From the NCBI RefSeq assembly GCF_000265405.1, contig NC_018010.1:3245501-3309500 (forward strand): a stretch of 64,000 nt of DNA. Direction: 5' to 3'. A program made the position numbers and the translations under genes. Below the pieces are notes generated by a model. That model was not told the origin of the DNA. It searched no databases and saw only the letters and a program-made list of their open reading frames with translations. Origin of the DNA: Belliella baltica DSM 15883. GTDB taxonomy: Bacteria; Bacteroidota; Bacteroidia; Cytophagales; Cyclobacteriaceae. Below are positions 8,738 through 17,529 of the stretch, piece by piece (position 1 is the first letter of the stretch; each line of letters starts with the position of its first letter).

Positions 8738-9441
8738 TCATTCTTATCAAACTTATACTCGCTCATTTGATTGGTGATTTTGTCCTGCAACCCAGATCAT
8801 GGGTCAAAGAAAAGGAGAAAAAGAAGGCGAAATCCTTCAAATTATATCTACACTTTTTAATTCATGGATTACTGATCCTCTTGGTGCTTTGGAATCTTCA
8901 ATATTGGTTTTTAGCCTTAAGCGTGATGCTCATTCATGGGCTTATCGATATGGCTAAACTGTATTTTCAGAAAAAGAACAACAAGACAAGTTGGTTTGTT
9001 ATCGATCAGGGTTTGCATCTGATCAGCATTTTTATAGTTTGGTTAATTTGGACGAATAAAAATTTGGAAATAAGCTTGTGGTTAGAGAGTACCTCACTCT
9101 GGATTTATATTACTGCATTGTTATTCTTAACTTCTGTAACAGGAATACTCATTCAAGTGCTCCTAACAAAATGGTCCAAATCAATCAATGAAGGCGAAAA
9201 TCAATCTTTGGACAACGCAGGTAAATACATCGGGATTCTAGAAAGACTCTTTGTTTTTACATTTGTGATATTGGGGAGATGGGAAGCTATAGGGTTTTTA
9301 TTAGCTGCAAAATCTGTTTTCAGATTTGGTGATCTCAAAGAATCCAAAGACAGAAAACTAACAGAATATATTCTCATCGGCACCTTACTCAGTTTTGGAA
9401 TTGCGATAATGATTGGTATTGTCGTCTTAGGAATAAGCTAA
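8734..9441 (+). CDS. DUF3307 integral membrane protein
   Basis: A 235-residue inner-membrane protein with about six hydrophobic segments. The N-terminus LILAHLIGDFVLQPRSWVKE and the HFLIHGLLILLVLW segment match the DUF3307 pattern, with conserved HLIGDF and HG residues in or near the membrane. No biochemical function is known for the family. It overlaps the SatD gene by four bases and shares its operator array, so the two products likely act together. No clear terminator follows. Confidence 0.8.
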   Translation: MIILIKLILAHLIGDFVLQPRSWVKEKEKKKAKSFKLYLHFLIHGLLILLVLWNLQYWFLALSVMLIHGLIDMAKLYFQKKNNKTSWFVIDQGLHLISIFIVWLIWTNKNLEISLWLESTSLWIYITALLFLTSVTGILIQVLLTKWSKSINEGENQSLDNAGKYIGILERLFVFTFVILGRWEAIGFLLAAKSVFRFGDLKESKDRKLTEYILIGTLLSFGIAIMIGIVVLGIS

Positions 9442-9586
9442 TCAATCCAACAAAAGAATAGTGTTTAGAACAATCTAAGACAACTTTCTTCAATCTCTTA
9501 AGATTTATTGAAACCATAATCCTATTTCCTGATTAATAAGATGAAGGAACTTATATTTACAGCGTATATAAATCAGAGATTTTTAA

Positions 9587-10969
9587 GTGAAACAGGAATT
9601 TGCAATCGTTGATATTGAAACTACCGGTGGAAATCCAGGGGATGGTGGTGGAATCACAGAGGTAGCCATTGTCATTCATGATGGAAACAAAATCATCGAC
9701 AGTTACCAAACGCTTATCAATCCTGAGCGATTTATTCCTGGATTTATCACCGGTTTGACCGGCATTGACAGTAATATGGTTGCTGATGCGCCCACCTTCT
9801 TTGAAGTTGCTGAAGAGATTTTTAGAATCTTGGAAAATCGAGTTTTTATCGCCCATAACGTAAATTTCGATTATACTTTTATCCAAAAAGCATTAGAAAA
9901 AGCAAATATCAATTACAAAGCTCCAAAACTCTGCACAGTCAAACTCAGCAGAAAGGTTTTTCCAGGTTATAAATCATACAGTTTGGGGAGAATTTGTGAA
10001 CACTTGGATATTCCTATTTCAGCAAGGCATCGAGCGTTTGGTGATGCAGAAGCTACAGCCATCCTTTTCGGAAAAATCTACCAAAAGGATCCAGCTTCCG
10101 TACAAGGAATGCTTAAGAAAAACAATGGAGAGGCCTTCCTACCACCTAATATTGCGAAGGATAAATTTACCGAATTACCAGAAGCAACTGGAGTCTATTT
10201 TTTTCATGATGCCCATGGTCAGGTAATCTATGTTGGCAAGGCATTGAATATCAAAAGTAGATTTAAAGGACATTTTTCGGGTGATTCAAAAAGCAAGGCC
10301 AAACTCAATCTCAAAAATGAAATTCATGATGTAAGTTGGGAATTAACAGGAAGTGAGTTTTTAGCTTATTTGATTGAATTACACGAAATCAAGAGACTTT
10401 GGCCAAAATACAATAAGTCCCAAAAGTTCGTCAGCACCACTTGGGGAATCGTGCAGTATGAAGATAATTCAGGTTTTATAAGATTTCAGGTTTCCAAAGT
10501 AAAGCCAAGTCAACTTTGTGTAAGGCAGTTTGAGAGTCATGGCGATGCATGGAAATTTATGCTTGAAGCGGTCGAGAAATATGAGCTTTGTCCAAAACTC
10601 TGCGGAATTCAAAAATCCAATGATGGCTGTTATGACTATGCTACCAAACAGTGTAAAGGTGCCTGCAGTGGTCAGGAAAAGGCTGAGCAGTATAACCTTC
10701 GGGTTTTTGACTTTTTGAATAAGTTATCAGGAGAAGATGGTACTCTTATTATTAAAGAAAAAGGTCGAAATACCTCAGAAGAAACCGCATTACTTTTTGA
10801 AAAAGGGATGTTTATCGGTTACAGTTTTATTAACAAAGAGGACGAACTCGGTGGTCCAGAAACACTTTTAGAACAAATTCCAAAAATCAAACCTTACCAA
10901 GAAAGTAAATATATTCTCAGAAGTTTTCTTCCTAAATTAAATTTCAAAAATATTGTTTTGGTGAAATAA
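9587..10969 (+). CDS. DEDDh exonuclease (Pol III epsilon-like) fused to a GIY-YIG nuclease domain
   Basis: A 460-residue fusion with a GTG start. Residues 1-170 are a DEDDh 3'-5' exonuclease: motif I AIVDIETTGG, motif II AHNVNFDY, motif III RHRAFGDAEATAIL. Residues 195-275 are a UvrC-type GIY-YIG domain (ATGVYFFHDAHGQVIYVGKA; Arg in IKSRFKGHF). The remaining 185 residues resemble the Cho/UvrC-associated C-terminal part and contain a cysteine cluster (LCPKLCGIQKSNDGC, later KQCKGAC). It lacks the UvrB-binding and HhH modules of full UvrC, so repair or processing nuclease is a better label than replication subunit. A -7-like TATATTTA sits at 9552-9559. Confidence 0.85.
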   Translation: MKQEFAIVDIETTGGNPGDGGGITEVAIVIHDGNKIIDSYQTLINPERFIPGFITGLTGIDSNMVADAPTFFEVAEEIFRILENRVFIAHNVNFDYTFIQKALEKANINYKAPKLCTVKLSRKVFPGYKSYSLGRICEHLDIPISARHRAFGDAEATAILFGKIYQKDPASVQGMLKKNNGEAFLPPNIAKDKFTELPEATGVYFFHDAHGQVIYVGKALNIKSRFKGHFSGDSKSKAKLNLKNEIHDVSWELTGSEFLAYLIELHEIKRLWPKYNKSQKFVSTTWGIVQYEDNSGFIRFQVSKVKPSQLCVRQFESHGDAWKFMLEAVEKYELCPKLCGIQKSNDGCYDYATKQCKGACSGQEKAEQYNLRVFDFLNKLSGEDGTLIIKEKGRNTSEETALLFEKGMFIGYSFINKEDELGGPETLLEQIPKIKPYQESKYILRSFLPKLNFKNIVLVK

Positions 10970-11050
10970 GTTATTGGTTATTGGTCGAATAGTTATCAGT
11001 GGATGAACTCATTATAAGAATTGACTTAGGGTCTTGTGAGAAGCTGGTTA

Positions 11051-11096
11051 ATAAAATGCCCCCAAAAAGCTTTTCTGCATTTTGGGGACATTTTAT
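11051..11096. terminator. Bidirectional terminator between convergent genes
   Basis: Arms of 17 bases starting ATAAAATGCCCCCAAAA and ending TTTTGGGGACATTTTAT, one mismatch, 12-base loop. It lies between the convergent exonuclease and tricorn-like genes and could serve both. The rest of 10970-11194 shows nothing codable. Confidence 0.75.
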
Positions 11097-11194
11097 TTAA
11101 TCATTATAGATAATCCTACTTTCGAATCTTAGAGAAATTGTAATCAATTCATTACATTCATCAGCGGTCGATGGACCGTTAGCCAAGGGCAAAA

Positions 11195-14100
11195 TTAATT
11201 CTTTTTCTCTGGTCTAAAATATCTGATTGGCGCTTTTGGTTCTGGTTTGAGCTCCACTCCTTCAGTTTCCAAAAGTTTTAAAGCTTCTTGGACTGCTCTT
11301 TCCAATTGAGGATCACGACCTTCAATCACATCTTTAGGAGTTTGCTCAACATGAATATCGGGTTTGACACCTACTCCCTCTACAGCCCATTCACCATTAA
11401 CATCGAAGAATCCTCCTCTAGGTGCTACCATTCTACCTCCATCTATAAAAGGAGGCGTATCCCAGGTTCCTACTAAACCTCCCCAAGTCTGCGTACCAAT
11501 CATAGGCCCAATCTCCATTTTGTTGAAAAGATAAGGAAGCAAATCACCACCTGATCCAGCTCTTTCATTGATCAGCATAACTTTTGGGCCCCAAATACCC
11601 GCCATTGGTGTAGTAAATGGCTTTCTGTCATTAGCACGGCTATTGAAATAACCATGAAGATCCCGAGCCATGATATCTACAATGTAGTCAGCGGCTGAAC
11701 CTCCACCATTATTTCTTTCATCGATCACAGCTCCTTTTTTATCCTGCTGAGCAAAATAGTAACGATTGAATGATGTATATCCTGGTTGACCTGTATTTGG
11801 AACATAGACATAGGCCAACTTCCCATCAGAAAGTTCATTTACTTTTCTTCTGTTACCTTCTACCCAGTCAATATTTCTTAACCCATTTTCATTGGCAATA
11901 GGAACAACCGTAATCATCTTTGCTCCATTCTGAGATGGGTTTGAATTTACTTTCAATTTCACTTGCTTATTGGCCAAGCCTTCAAAATAACTGTAGAAGT
12001 TAACTTCCGGATTTATAACTTTTCCATTTACCTCAAGAATATAATCTCCCTCTTTAACTTGAATACCAGGTTGTGCCAAAGGTGCAGTCAAGTTTGGGTT
12101 CCAACTCTCTCCAGTATAGATTTTTTTGATTCTTACTTTTCCTTGCGTCAATTCATAATCAGCTCCCAAAAGGCCAATTGGTGTGGAAGTTACATTTGGA
12201 AAATCACCACCAGAAGTATAACTGTGCCCAACAGCAACTTCACCACCCAAAATATCCACAATATAATTCATGTCAGACCTATGTCTTACATGGTCAACCC
12301 AAGGTTTGTACCAATTATAAATATCATCCCAAGGCGCCCCATGTACATTATCTACGTAAAGAAAATCTCGCTGATATCTCCATGCCTCGGTGTAAATCTG
12401 ATTCCACTCTTGTTTTGGTGTGACTTTCACTCTCAATGATGCAAGTGCTTTAAGCGAGCCATCACCAGCTTTCTTCGGACCTCCATTGGTATCTACTATC
12501 CCCCAGTTACCATTTGCTTGATAAAGAATGGATTTTCTATCCATAGACACTACCCCTGCACTCACACCGGTCATAAACACTTCCGATTTTTTATCTTTAA
12601 AATTATATCTATGAAGTGTTTGACCTCTTTCGTTTGGTACACTTTCAAGATAGAAAACATGATTTTCAGGCCCCATAATTAATCCTGAATAGTCCCTAAT
12701 AGGTATGTCAACAGCTACAATTCTTTCCCATAATCCTTCCTCGTCAATTACAACAGTTTTGGTTTCCGCCTTCTTATCTTCTGATTTTGCTTCTGTAGCT
12801 TTTGCTTTCTCTTCGTCACTCTCTGGAAGAAATGGAGATACTCCATTTTTACTCAAAACGGCAGCATATAAGCCTCTTGTGGTTGGTCGATCATAAGAAC
12901 TCATATCCAACCAGCCTGTATTCAGGCCAAAATTAGTACTCGCTAAGAAGTATAAATATTCTCCTTTTGCATCCCAAACAGGTGAAATCGCATCAGCCAT
13001 TCCGTCTGTGACTTGGATTTTTTTGCCTGTTTCAATATTGTAAACAAATATTGCTTTAAACTGACTATCGAGCAATCTCGCATAAGCGACCCATTTACTA
13101 TCAGGTGACCAGATTGGATTAAGTGATCTATTTGGATGCGCATACCTTTCGGTATCAGCAACTTTTGCCGTTCCAGTACTGACATTGACAAACCATAGGT
13201 TGTAATCCGTGTCTGTATAAGCAATGAATTTTCCATCAGGGGACCATTCTGGTTTGAAGTAAAAAGTCTTAGTAGGAAGCTGAATTTTCTTTGGTGCAGT
13301 CAAACCTTCTTGATCTCCAATCATCAATTGATATTCTCCTGATTCATCGGAAAACCAAGCCAATTGCTGTCCATCAGGTGACCATACAGGAGAACGATCT
13401 GCAACCCCAGAAGTCTGCGTGATATTTCTTGCATCGCCATTTTCTTTGGGAACTGTAATCACTTCTCCTCTATACTCAAATAGGGCTCTCTGACCTGTTG
13501 GAGAAATAGTTGGATTGGTCAACCTTCCTGCACTTACTGATTCCCACCTTTCTCTAGCCCAATGAAAGTCACCTTTAACATTAATTTCTAACTGCTGTGT
13601 TTGACCATTAGAAGGGGTTAGAATATGAAGATAACCTCCTTGTTCATAAACTAATTCTTCTCCATTGGAATCTAAATTTTTGATATCAAAATCAACGTGG
13701 AAGGTCTCTTGTTTCAAGTCATCTGAACTAGGGTCAAAAGACCAGATATTATTTGCATAATCTCTTTCTGACAGGAAAAAGACTCGTTTTCCATGCCAAA
13801 TAGGCTGTGTGTGCCTTTCCATGTCTGTTTGTGGAGTCATCTTCAAAGAATAATCCTTCATATCTACAATCCAAATTGGCTTGGCTTGACCACCTCGATA
13901 ATTTCTCCACTCAGGATCCCAAAAAGCAATCTGCTGATATGCGATATGTCGAGCATCATTGGAGAGTCTTCCATTGACTGCCCTTGGAATAGGAAGCGCT
14001 TCTTCCATCCCGCCCTCTAATGGAATTTTGTAGAATTTAGATTCTCTGGTTGGAACGTTTTCTCTGGAAGAAGTAAACAAGATGTGATTGCCGTCAGGAG

Positions 14101-14437
14101 TCCATCCTGCAGCCATATCTGCTCCAGGGTGCCAAGTCAGACGCTTTGGTTCACCACCTTCAATAGGGATTACATAAATATCCGGATTTCCATCATACTG
14201 AGCAGTAAAAGCGATATACTTGCCATCCGGAGAGAAATGTGGGCGATTTTCAGCTCCTTCATTACTTGTCAATCTGAACGCATCTCCACCTGATTTACTC
14301 ACCCGCCAAAGATCATTGGCATATACAAAAACAATATAATCCTTGCTGATAGCAGGTTCTCGCAATAAGCGAGTTCCTTGAGCAAAGGTAAATTGAGCCG
14401 CAAGGAACAGCAGTATTGTTAAATATAAATTTTTCAT
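11195..14437 (-). CDS. Tricorn-like S41 family protease, exported
   Basis: About 1080 residues from the ATG at 14437, which gives a clean signal peptide (MKNLYLTILLFLAAQFTFAQ). A frame open to 14569 would add 44 residues without a signal, so I reject it. The N-terminal 600 residues are PD40/WD40-like beta-propeller repeats (HFSPDGKYIAFTAQ, WTPDGNHILFTS, WSPDGQQLAWFSDE). A PDZ-like segment lies near 790-870, followed by the S41 core with RAGSGGDLLPYLF (probable Ser nucleophile) and GGLVGTWDTPPF. A tricorn core protease homologue that degrades peptides, probably in the periplasm. The acidic/lysine insert near 560-590 (EEKAKATEAKSEDKKAETK) is low complexity. Confidence 0.88.
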   Translation of the reverse strand: MKNLYLTILLFLAAQFTFAQGTRLLREPAISKDYIVFVYANDLWRVSKSGGDAFRLTSNEGAENRPHFSPDGKYIAFTAQYDGNPDIYVIPIEGGEPKRLTWHPGADMAAGWTPDGNHILFTSSRENVPTRESKFYKIPLEGGMEEALPIPRAVNGRLSNDARHIAYQQIAFWDPEWRNYRGGQAKPIWIVDMKDYSLKMTPQTDMERHTQPIWHGKRVFFLSERDYANNIWSFDPSSDDLKQETFHVDFDIKNLDSNGEELVYEQGGYLHILTPSNGQTQQLEINVKGDFHWARERWESVSAGRLTNPTISPTGQRALFEYRGEVITVPKENGDARNITQTSGVADRSPVWSPDGQQLAWFSDESGEYQLMIGDQEGLTAPKKIQLPTKTFYFKPEWSPDGKFIAYTDTDYNLWFVNVSTGTAKVADTERYAHPNRSLNPIWSPDSKWVAYARLLDSQFKAIFVYNIETGKKIQVTDGMADAISPVWDAKGEYLYFLASTNFGLNTGWLDMSSYDRPTTRGLYAAVLSKNGVSPFLPESDEEKAKATEAKSEDKKAETKTVVIDEEGLWERIVAVDIPIRDYSGLIMGPENHVFYLESVPNERGQTLHRYNFKDKKSEVFMTGVSAGVVSMDRKSILYQANGNWGIVDTNGGPKKAGDGSLKALASLRVKVTPKQEWNQIYTEAWRYQRDFLYVDNVHGAPWDDIYNWYKPWVDHVRHRSDMNYIVDILGGEVAVGHSYTSGGDFPNVTSTPIGLLGADYELTQGKVRIKKIYTGESWNPNLTAPLAQPGIQVKEGDYILEVNGKVINPEVNFYSYFEGLANKQVKLKVNSNPSQNGAKMITVVPIANENGLRNIDWVEGNRRKVNELSDGKLAYVYVPNTGQPGYTSFNRYYFAQQDKKGAVIDERNNGGGSAADYIVDIMARDLHGYFNSRANDRKPFTTPMAGIWGPKVMLINERAGSGGDLLPYLFNKMEIGPMIGTQTWGGLVGTWDTPPFIDGGRMVAPRGGFFDVNGEWAVEGVGVKPDIHVEQTPKDVIEGRDPQLERAVQEALKLLETEGVELKPEPKAPIRYFRPEKKN

Positions 14438-14704
14438 TTTCTTGATTTGTGATAAGTCTACTTTAAAAATAAGGAATAGCTTCAGTAGCAAAAAACCATT
14501 GATGGAAAAAATAATGGTCGATGAACGATGGAATTCAAGAAAACGATAGATTTCTATCATTTCGACCACCGGCAGAAATCTAGTACTGACATTGCAAAAA
14601 CAGGTCGTATTTCTGGCAAACTTAATTATATCAAGACGAGATCTCTCTCTTCGATCGAGATGACTTAGTAGCAGTCATTTCGACCATCGGGAGAAATCTC
14701 AAAA
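14438..14704. repeat. Intergenic REP-like palindromic repeat cluster
   Basis: One full palindromic unit has arms 14638-14664 (GAGATCTCTCTCTTCGATCG...) and 14674-14700 (GTCATTTCGACCATCGGGAG...) that pair with few mismatches around a 9-base loop. A second half unit (ATCATTTCGACCACCGGCAG...) is at 14556-14581. The motif TCATTTCGACC...GAGAAATCT recurs, which marks a dispersed intergenic repeat. The full hairpin may also end transcription of the upstream tricorn-side antisense or buffer the two minus-strand genes. The stretch 14438-14555 holds only the tricorn leader. Confidence 0.65.
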
Positions 14705-16294
14705 TCACTTTTTAGAAAAAACCTCCCTTATAGCCTCCAAATAATCAAATTTATGACCTTCAGTTGGTTCGATATAATTTCCTTCTAAGTATTCATTCCA
14801 GCAACAAATCATTACGGTATTTCCATTGGTAGATTTGTGTTTTTCTGCTGTTAATCTTGCCTCTTCGAGTTTAGCTTTGAAAGTAGATTTATTGCTGTGA
14901 ACTTTGTCTTTTCCGGGTTCACTTGGAAAACCTGTTTGTTGTGGCCAAGTGCCTCCCATCGGTCTCATATCCCAACCCATGGCTACTGGTGGTTGGTATT
15001 CGAATTCAGGATCATTTTCAAATTGCTCTGACCACCTTTTCCAGTGACTTCTATAATTTTTCCGCATATCAGCATAACTCCAATTTGCTTGATTTTCATA
15101 AGTATGATAGATATAGGCAGTCATACCCTCGAAACCTAGATTTTTAAGCCTTTTAGCATAATCTTGAAAAAGCATTTTATCAGTATACCTTCCTCCTCTC
15201 CAAGCTTCCCTAGGGTTATTGGCAACCCAATTTGTATGCATCGCATAGGGCATTTCTGCCTGTGTCATTGCGCCAGAGGTAGAAGCTATAAACTTAATCC
15301 CTGGAAATCCTGCCTTTCTAGCCAAAGCCTTTGACCTATCTAGCAGTTCCTTCATACTAATCCCATAAAAAGCAGCCCTTGCTTCTGTATCGTGTGGAAA
15401 ATAAATATACACTATAGGTCTACCACTTGGATCTTTCAAATAATCCTTCCTTTTGAAATATTTATCTATCCATAGCATGGTGATTTTATCATGAACTTGG
15501 AGATAAAGTGTTTTATCTGGTTTTTCTCCTGGAAAGTTTCTTTTGGCAGCAATACTTGCCGGAGAACCTACATCCAACCAAAGCATCCATTTTTCATGGT
15601 CATCGTCGCACCAGTTCAAAGCCCATTTCATTTGCTTTGCTTCAGGTAGCTTTTCATTCTCTCTGAGCAAGACGGTCAACTGATCTTCCCATTGCTCTAT
15701 GCCTGGTACGGCTACTCTTTTATAATTTGAATTATCAACTTTCCATCCTTTGGGATAATAAGTTTTTGCTTGAGGTGCAAAATCTAAATGATAATAATAG
15801 TGTCTTCCAAAAAACCAATTGTAAGCAAAAAAATCAATCCCATAACTTTTCATATACTCCAATTGCTTTCGAGCAACTTTTGGATCATCTCTTTTATAAA
15901 ACCCTCCTAAACTGCTATGTGGCTTTCTGTTTAAAAAAGGACCTTCATAAGGGTTAGACTTGTTATAAACTCTTCCTTTTGGCCCCCACATTCCTGTATT
16001 TTTCAAAAATGCACAATCTTCAGGTTTATAGAGACAAGGCCAAAAACTATCAACATCTTTACTTGGATCTGCAGATACATTCCAAGATGGCATAAAATAC
16101 ACGCCAACCATGGCTTCATTTGAAGAAGCGACTGCTCTAGCACCAATCCCCTGATTATCGCTATCACCTGTTTGATTAACTCCAACATCAGGATTGATAC
16201 CTGTATCATCTTGAGTAATCTGTTTCACTTCGCATCCCTCTGGAAGCCCTCCTGCAAAAACTAATATAAATAAAAAAGGCAAAAGTAATTTCAT
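14705..16294 (-). CDS. GH99-like / WbsX-type exported protein
   Basis: A 529-residue exported protein. The N-terminal hydrophobic segment (MKLLLPFLFILVFAGG) runs into LPEGC, a weak lipobox, so it may be a lipoprotein. From about residue 60 it matches the GH99-like domain of WbsX proteins: VGVYFMPSWNVSADP, FFAYNWFFGRHYYYHLDF, ALNWCDDDHEKW, PIVYIYFPHD and, at the end, MICCWNEYLEGNYIEPTEGH. These are probable glycan-acting enzymes (TIM barrel); acidic residues in the WNEYLEG and ALNWCDDD blocks could be catalytic. The substrate cannot be read. It stands alone between a repeat cluster and the transketolase unit. Confidence 0.75.
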   Translation of the reverse strand: MKLLLPFLFILVFAGGLPEGCEVKQITQDDTGINPDVGVNQTGDSDNQGIGARAVASSNEAMVGVYFMPSWNVSADPSKDVDSFWPCLYKPEDCAFLKNTGMWGPKGRVYNKSNPYEGPFLNRKPHSSLGGFYKRDDPKVARKQLEYMKSYGIDFFAYNWFFGRHYYYHLDFAPQAKTYYPKGWKVDNSNYKRVAVPGIEQWEDQLTVLLRENEKLPEAKQMKWALNWCDDDHEKWMLWLDVGSPASIAAKRNFPGEKPDKTLYLQVHDKITMLWIDKYFKRKDYLKDPSGRPIVYIYFPHDTEARAAFYGISMKELLDRSKALARKAGFPGIKFIASTSGAMTQAEMPYAMHTNWVANNPREAWRGGRYTDKMLFQDYAKRLKNLGFEGMTAYIYHTYENQANWSYADMRKNYRSHWKRWSEQFENDPEFEYQPPVAMGWDMRPMGGTWPQQTGFPSEPGKDKVHSNKSTFKAKLEEARLTAEKHKSTNGNTVMICCWNEYLEGNYIEPTEGHKFDYLEAIREVFSKK

Positions 16295-16549
16295 AAGTCT
16301 TAAAGCTTTAAATTTAAATTTAAATAAAATTGAAGCAAAAGAAAAGCCTTGGTTTATTTAAAAGGAATGATTAAGGTTTAAAATAGATGGCTTTGTTAAT
16401 ATTGCTTTTTGGGTTTCTACACTTTAAAATACATACCCATTATCATCTAAAAATAAAAAACCACAGCTTATCTCTAAACTGTGGCTTGTTTTAAAGAAAT
16501 TGTAGATTTTAGATCTAAGATCTTAAATCTACAATCTAAAATTTAAACC
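16295..16549. repeat. Spacer with AT palindromes and an ATCTAAAATCTA-type tract
   Basis: From 16500 to 16549 the DNA is built of variants of ATCTAAAATCTA, including the inverted pair TGTAGATTT (16501) / AAATCTACA (16525). Near 16300-16330 is an AAATTTAAATTTAAAT palindrome in the GH99-like leader. No gene fits. Similar tracts occur at other borders in this window. Confidence 0.5.
16452..16484 (-). terminator. Intrinsic terminator of the transketolase operon
   Basis: Arms CCACAGCTTA / TAAACTGTGG (one mismatch) at 16461-16484, with a long T run on the minus strand beyond (16452-16460). Confidence 0.75.
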
Positions 16550-17518
16550 TTACTTCCTTGCTATTGCTTTTTTAGCTGCTTTTACAATATTTTCAGCATT
16601 CAAGCCATATTTCTCTAGCAATTCTGTAGGTGTTCCCGATTCACCGAAGGAATCATTAACTCCCACATATTCCAACGGAGCTGGATTGTTTCTGATCAAT
16701 GTTTGTGCGATGCTATCACCAAGTCCACCATTGAGTTGATGCTCTTCAGCAGATACTGCGCAACCTGTCTTCCTAACAGAAGCTAAAATCGCTTCTTCAT
16801 CCAATGGCTTAATCGTATGGATATTGATCACTTCTGCAGAAATACCTTCTTCTCTTAACATTGCCTCTGCAACAACCGCTTCCCAAACTAAGTGACCTGT
16901 AGCAAAAATCGTCACATCTGTTCCCTCAATCATGTGCCAAGCTTTTCCGATTTCAAACTTCTGATCAGCAGGTGTGAATATCGGCCAACTAGGACGTCCG
17001 AATCTTAGGTAAACTGGACCTTCGAATTCAGCGATCGCTATCGTGGCTGCTTTGGTTTGATTATAATCACAAGGATTGATCACAGTCATATGGGGAAGCA
17101 TTTTCATCATTCCCACATCTTCTAAGATCTGATGCGTAGCACCATCTTCTCCCAAAGTCAAACCTGCGTGAGAAGCACAGATTTTTACATTCTTATCAGA
17201 ATAAGCTACTGATTGTCTGATCTGATCATAAACTCTACCTGTAGAGAAATTAGCAAAAGTTCCTGTAAAGGGAATTTTACCGCCAATTGTCATCCCTGCA
17301 GCCAAACCAATCATGTTTGCTTCAGCTATACCTACTTGAAAAAACCTTTCTGGAAATTCTTTTTGAAAAGCTCCCATTTTCAAAGAACCAATCAAATCTG
17401 CACAAAGACCTACCACGTTTGGGTTTCTTCTACCTGCTTCAAGCAAACCATCGCCAAAACCTGATCGTGTATCTTTTTTCTCTGTATATGTATATTTTAA
17501 ATCTAATGTCTTATCCAT
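16550..17518 (-). CDS. Transketolase, C-terminal subunit
   Basis: A 322-residue protein holding the pyrimidine-binding and C-terminal domains of transketolase. It contains FFQVGIAEANMIGLAAGMTI (the catalytic Glu region that activates thiamine diphosphate), HAGLTLGEDGATHQILEDVG, and a C-terminal FGESGTPTELLEKYGL. With the N-terminal subunit it forms an active split transketolase of the pentose phosphate pathway; split forms are typical of Archaea and many Bacteroidota. The two genes are 11 bases apart. Last gene of the five-gene unit, followed by a terminator. Confidence 0.92.
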   Translation of the reverse strand: MDKTLDLKYTYTEKKDTRSGFGDGLLEAGRRNPNVVGLCADLIGSLKMGAFQKEFPERFFQVGIAEANMIGLAAGMTIGGKIPFTGTFANFSTGRVYDQIRQSVAYSDKNVKICASHAGLTLGEDGATHQILEDVGMMKMLPHMTVINPCDYNQTKAATIAIAEFEGPVYLRFGRPSWPIFTPADQKFEIGKAWHMIEGTDVTIFATGHLVWEAVVAEAMLREEGISAEVINIHTIKPLDEEAILASVRKTGCAVSAEEHQLNGGLGDSIAQTLIRNNPAPLEYVGVNDSFGESGTPTELLEKYGLNAENIVKAAKKAIARK

Positions 17519-17529
17519 TTTCTAGTTAA

